A DNA stretch of 52,872 nt, from positions 32,501 through 85,372 of the forward strand of contig MCFG01000309.1 in assembly GCA_002104895.1 (NCBI GenBank), written 5' to 3'. This document shows, in pieces, positions 48,076 through 52,872 of the stretch (positions are counted from its first letter, which is position 1; each line of letters opens with the position of its first letter). The translations under genes and the position numbers were made by a program. The notes beneath the pieces are model-generated. The model made no database searches and was not told the origin of the DNA. It saw nothing but the letters and a program-made list of their open reading frames with translations. This DNA is from Anaeromyces robustus (Eukaryota > Neocallimastigomycota > Neocallimastigomycetes > Neocallimastigales > Neocallimastigaceae).

Positions 48076-49963
48076 ATGAATATTTTAAATATTATATTCC
48101 TTTATTTATCTTTTGTATTAAGCATTTATGCCAAAAAAGGTTAATATAAATATATATATTTAATATAATAATTAGATTTATGAATTATAATGAGCTTATC
48201 TTCTATAAGATTCAACAATAACAATAAATTTATATAAATATTGAAATTCGTTGATAAATATATAAATATTAATATAATATTTATTTTTATATATAATATA
48301 TAATTCTTTATAATATATATATTATTAATTAGTTTATTACGAAGCTGAAGATGGTAAACTTAATGGTATAACTGTATTCAAGGAACTTTCTGGATATTCA
48401 GGTACAGGTTATGTTGGTAGATTTGAAAATCCAGGAAATACAATTACCGTTACTGTAAAGGTTCCTGAGAATGGTATGTATGATTTATCCATTATTTATT
48501 GTGCTAATATGGGTCAAAAAATTAACACCTTAGTCATTAATGGTGAAAGTGCTGGTGATATTACTTTTACTGAAAATGAAAAGTTTGAAACTAAAAATAT
48601 TGGAGCTGTTTATTTAAATAGTGGTGAAAATACAATTGGTCTTCTTGCAACTTGGGGTTGGATGTGGGTTGATGCTTTTGTTATTAATGATACTCCAAAT
48701 GGTAGTAAGGATCTTACCTCAAAACTTAGTCCAACTTTAGTTAATCCAAAAGCTATTCCTGCTGCTAAAAAACTTTATGATTTCTTAAAAACAAATTATG
48801 GTAAAAGAATTTTATCTGGTCAAGTTGGTGCTGCTGGTCAAGCCGGTGATGAAGGTGAAGAATTTAAACGTATTATTAATGCTACTGGTAAAAAACCAGC
48901 TGTTTGGAATATGGATTTCATTTTTGAATCTAATGATTGTACTTGGAGACCAACTAACCCTGATATTACTGAAATGGCACTTGATTGGTGGAAAAAATAT
49001 CAAGGTAAGGGTATTATGTCTGCTCAATGGCATTGGAATATTGCTGGTCAAACTGGTAATTTTGCTTTTTATAAAAAAGATACTACTTTTGATTTAGAAA
49101 AAGCTGTTACCGAAGGTACTTGGGAATATAATAAAATTATAAAAGATATTGATCGTGTTTCTGGTCTTATTAAAAAATTACAAGCTGTTAATATGCCATT
49201 ACTTTGGCGTCCACTTCATGAAAATAATGGTGATTGGTTCTGGTGGGGAAATAATCCAAAAGCTTGTGCTAAATTATGGAAAATTTTATATGAACGTATG
49301 GTTAATTATCACGGATTAAATAATTTAATTTGGCTTTGGAATGGTAATAATGATGAATACACTCCAATTGAATATATCGATTTAATTGGTGTTGATATTT
49401 ATGCTGATGACCATGGACCACAAACTACTGCTTTTAATACTCATTTTGATTTCTATGATGGAAAGAAAATGGTTGTTTTATCTGAAAATGGTCGTATTCC
49501 AGATATTCAAAAATGTGTTGCACAAGGAGCATGGTGGGGTTACTTCCAAACTTGGAATAGTGAATTTATATTACAAGATTCCTACCATACTACAGCTCAA
49601 CTTAAAGAATACTTTAGCAATAAAGTCGTTATGAATATGGATGAACTTCCATCATTTAATGTTGATACCTATGAATATCAATCTGGAGATAGTAATAATT
49701 CTGATTCAGATCCAAGCTCTGATAGTTGTTTCTCCATTGCTCTTGGCTATCCATGCTGTAAAGGAAATACAATTGTTTACACTGATGATAGCGGAGACTG
49801 GGGTGTTGAAAATAATAACTGGTGTGGTATTCCTTCTAATTCTTGCTGGTCAACTAAATTAGGATATCCATGTTGTAGTGCCGGTAACAAAGATGTTTAT
49901 TATAATGACGATGATGGATTATGGGGTGTTGAAAATGGTGATTGGTGTGGCATTCCAAATTAA
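48076..49963 (+). CDS. GH26 mannanase-type enzyme B with CBM35 and two fungal dockerins
   Basis: Two exons, 48076-48139 and 48333-49963, give 564 residues. Exon 1 encodes the signal peptide ([20 protein letters not shown]). CBM35 occupies about 22-150 ([22 protein letters not shown]). The GH26 domain at about 165-460 has Glu318 in [17 protein letters not shown] as acid/base and Glu406 in LSENGRIPD as nucleophile. These are the same residue numbers as in enzyme A, so the two align without net gaps to this point. After a Ser/Asp linker two dockerins start at Cys487 ([11 protein letters not shown]) and Cys526 ([11 protein letters not shown]), each ending DWCGI or NWCGI. Predicted to be secreted, bound to the cellulosome and active on mannan. 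Intron position and phase match those of enzyme A exactly. Confidence 0.95.
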
Positions 49964-50664
49964 AAGAAAAATATTATTCAATATTAAATTTTCCTTTTGT
50001 TATATATATAATGATATAATATAGTAATTTTATATATATCATATATAAATATTATTATATAAAAAGAGTGTAAAAAAAAAAAAAAAAAAAAAAAAAAGAT
50101 ACATATATATATATTACAAATATATTATTTAATATATTTTCTAAGTTACAATAATTTACAATAATAGTAATAATTAGTTATTATAAATATATATTAAAAA
50201 CATCACAACTCTTTTAATTTTATTCAATGTGAATATAAATTTAAATAATAATAAAATAATAAATACTATTTAAATATGAAATCTTAACATTTTTTTAATT
50301 AATTAATTAATTAATTAATTAATTATTTATTTATTTTTTATTTATTTATTTATTGTTTTAATATTTTTATTAAAATTCTATTATTTATAATAATTTATTA
50401 ATATTCTAATATTTTAATTTACAAATATTATTATGTTTAATATTTAAATTATTAATTTTTATTATTTATTATATACATGTGATATCTTTATTTAAAATTT
50501 ATTTTTGTATAATAATTATTTAATATAATAGATATTATTATTATTATTATTTTTGATTAATGCTTTGTCTTCTAAAAATATTACTATTTAATTATTTAAG
50601 TATAAATTTAATTTTAAATAATTTTCATATGGTTAGAATGACTGTTATTGGTGTAATAATATTG
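49964..50664. other. Convergent 3' intergenic
   Basis: 701 bases between the GH26-B stop and the stop of the seven-span protein. It contains a poly-A run (50071-50097), TTAA arrays (about 50295-50325) and TTTA repeats. No gene seen. Confidence 0.65.
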
Positions 50665-52216
50665 TTATGACTGAAATGATTCTTCTAGATGTGAAGATTG
50701 AGATGATTGTATTGTATATGATGGTAAAGATGGTAGAGATGTTTGAGATGTTTGTACTAATTGTAATGGATGTGATGGTTGAGTAGACTGAGGAAATTCC
50801 AATGATTGAGACGACTGAGATGATTGGGATGGTTGAGATGGTTGAGATGGTTGAGATGTTTGAGATGGTTGAGATGTTTGAGATGGCTGAGATGGTTGAG
50901 ATGGTTGAGTAGACTGTAGAGATTGTAATGATTGAGATGGTTGAGATGGTTGAGATGGTTGAGTAGACTGTAGAGATTGTAATGATTGAGATGATTGTGT
51001 TAGTTGTTGTGGTTGAGATGATGGAGATGATTGAGATGATTGAGATGACTGTGCTAATTGTGATGGTTGGAATGGCTGAGATGATTGTGCCAATTTTGAT
51101 GGTTGGAATGGTTGAGTAGATTGTGCTAATTTTGATGGCTGGGATGGTTGAGTAGATTGTGGTAATTGTGAAGTTGATGATTCTGTTGGTTTAATATATC
51201 CAGGTTTACCCCATCCTTGAGGTGCACTCCAATTATTAAATAGCATAGGTCTTGCCGTAACTTGAGGTCTTGGATTTGTTTCTTCTGGATGTTGGAATGA
51301 TGAATTATGTTCTTCTATCCTAGAATCTGTATCACTTGCTGAATATCCTGAATTACGGTATAAATGTGTTGGGCGTGAATGTGTAGTTGGTTTTACCACT
51401 ACTAAATTTTTTAATAGTAACTGATCAATATATATAATATAATATGGTACACTGAAAAATGTATTTCTTAAATATTCTCCTGAATTTGCTGTTTTTCTTT
51501 TATCAAATAAAATTATAAATATATAAAAAATAATAAATGGGGTGGAACAAAGAACATAACCACTAGAAATCATAATTCGATATTGAGATATTCTTCTAAA
51601 TTTTGTTAAAAAGTTTTGAGTTTTCATAATTTCTTTGTATTTTATACAAAATCGAGTTCGAATAAAATAAAAAATGGTACTATGATAAATTATCGTTGAT
51701 AATGAAATAAAAATTAAAATATAATGTCTTATTTCATAAAAATTGGATTCATCTATTTCGGATCGAGATTTAAATGGGGTAAAAATATATAATCCCATAT
51801 ACATTAATTTTGATATATTTGTGATAATACAAGTTAATTTAATATATCTACACAAACGATCATGACTAACTAATAATAACATTGGATACCTATATTATTA
51901 TTATTCATTAAATATAATAAATATATTTCGATAAAGTAAATATACATTATTATTATTATTATTATTTTATTTTATTATATATTCATTAAGTACTAATAGA
52001 ATTATAAATATTACCAGTCTCCAATAATTTGAGCTGAATAATTAAAGCAAGTACTCAGGACCTGAGATACTAACCAATTTCCTTTGGAAATATTTTCTAT
52101 TTTTATTAATATTTATATATATATTATATAATTAATATTTAAATATAGAAAAAAAATAAACAAAATATTAAATATAATAATAATTATAATAATAATAATA
52201 ATAATAAAAATTAAGG

Positions 52217-52283
<67 letters not shown>

Positions 52284-52529
52284 TTATATAAAAAAAATTA
52301 TTATTTTACTTTCAGCATAAGAATCATAAAAGTTATCCAAATTTGAAAATGTTGCTGATAAAGAAGAAAACATCCAATGAATGAGAGCAATCAATACTGA
52401 TGGTGTTGACCAGTTATTTCTATGAAGATATAATACTACAAGTGCCCAGTAAGAATATGCAACATTAAATGGAGCTGTAGCACTTTGAATTAATATAAAT
52501 ATTGTACGAGTCCACGAAAATTCAGTCAT
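50665..52529 (-). CDS. Seven-span receptor-like membrane protein with Ser-Gln-Pro tail
   Basis: Three exons on the minus strand, 52529-52310, 52081-52015 and 51889-50665, give 503 residues. Seven hydrophobic segments are visible: about 10-35, 45-62, 75-103, 114-134, 150-172, 200-224 and 238-258. Span 3 ends SHDRLCRYIK, reminiscent of the DRY box that closes helix 3 of many G-protein-coupled receptors. The loop between spans 5 and 6 is basic. Residues 259-332 are polar, and 333-503 are repeats of SQP, SQS and LQS, including a 19-residue block present twice. I do not recognise a named family. A receptor role is inferred from topology alone. The distance between splice sites, with an AAT array in intron 1, fits the rest of the window. 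Confidence 0.75.
50690..51170 (-). repeat. Coding Ser-Gln-Pro minisatellite
   Basis: Imperfect 9- and 12-base units (plus-strand form gatggttga) encode the Ser/Gln/Pro-rich tail of the seven-span protein. A longer block encoding SLQSLQSTQPSQPSQPSQ occurs twice in tandem, so both short slippage and larger duplications have shaped it. Confidence 0.85.
52217..52281. repeat. AAT triplet array in an intron
   Basis: About 65 bases of aat repeats inside the first intron of the seven-span protein gene (52082-52309). Confidence 0.9.
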
Positions 52530-52872
52530 TATATATTTATAATGTTGATATAATTCTTAGATATATATATTTATTCTTAATCTTATATTTTATTTTTTAT
52601 TTTTTATTTTTTTTATTCTTATTTTATTATTGTTTAATTTTAGATTATTCTATTTTGCTTTGTTTCGCTTTTTATTTTTTTTTTATTTTTATTTTTATTT
52701 TATTTTATTTTATTTTATTTTATTTTATTATATTATATTATTTTTTAATAAATTTAAATATTGATTTTTAAATTCTATTCTATTTTACTTTATTTTATTT
52801 TATCTTATTTTATTTTATTTTTAATATATTTATATATTGATTTTGTAAATTTTTTAATAATTTACAAAGTAA
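52530..52872. other. Upstream region at window edge
   Basis: 343 bases upstream of the seven-span protein start. It contains TTTTA pentanucleotide repeats (52695-52740 and 52775-52820). No gene is visible; the open frame here on the plus strand is repeat-derived. Confidence 0.6.

Noticed and set aside
48812-49051. Minus-strand frame inside GH26-B, with a similar one inside GH26-A
   Set aside because: Both lie opposite the same conserved catalytic-domain codons; parallel shadows, not a shared antisense gene.

Overview
The window looks like nuclear DNA of an anaerobic gut fungus (Neocallimastigomycota). Intergenic DNA is extremely A+T-rich and full of homopolymers and AAAT/AAT microsatellites, while coding islands are clearly richer in G+C. 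Genes carry short A+T-rich spliceosomal introns. Two secreted GH26 mannanase-type enzymes end in paired fungal dockerins, which are the hallmark of gut-fungal cellulosomes. A sperm-tail PG-rich repeat protein fits a flagellated zoospore stage.

Layout. 1-10.4 kb: a low-complexity Ser/Asn/Lys protein (+) and a 552-residue ankyrin protein (-), convergent, in repeat-rich DNA. 10.4-15.8 kb: an RNF220-like RING E3 ligase (+, 8 exons) and, convergent with it, an RBM48 homologue (-, 6 exons). 15.8-21.2 kb: a long gene-poor stretch with one weathered gag-like fossil. 21.2-25.6 kb: a HUL4-like HECT E3 ligase (+, 14 exons). 27.6-35.8 kb: a 2369-residue Asn/Ser/Thr/Leu-rich protein (-, 5 exons) ending in a probable GLTSCR (BICRA-type, SWI/SNF) domain. 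37.3-39.5 kb: a divergent pair, a five-span membrane protein (-) and MDP1-type HAD phosphatase (+). 40.7-42.4 kb: the STPGR/ODF3-like protein (+, 9 exons). 43.3-50.0 kb: two paralogous CBM35-GH26-dockerin-dockerin genes, head to head, separated by 3 kb of duplicated and hairpin-rich DNA. 50.7-52.5 kb: a seven-span, receptor-like membrane protein with a long Ser-Gln-Pro tail (-).

The most striking observation is in the RNF220-like gene. Its fifth intron starts ATATCCTTT and ends AC, as in U12-type AT-AC introns of the minor spliceosome. That boundary restores a stretch that resembles the family, while the GT-AG alternative deletes it. The convergent neighbour is RBM48, a family known as a minor-spliceosome factor. 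Together they suggest that this lineage keeps a working minor spliceosome. Splice models were built by hand: in every multi-exon gene the exon phases add up to an open frame, but none has been tested against transcripts. No tRNA, rRNA or CRISPR array was seen.
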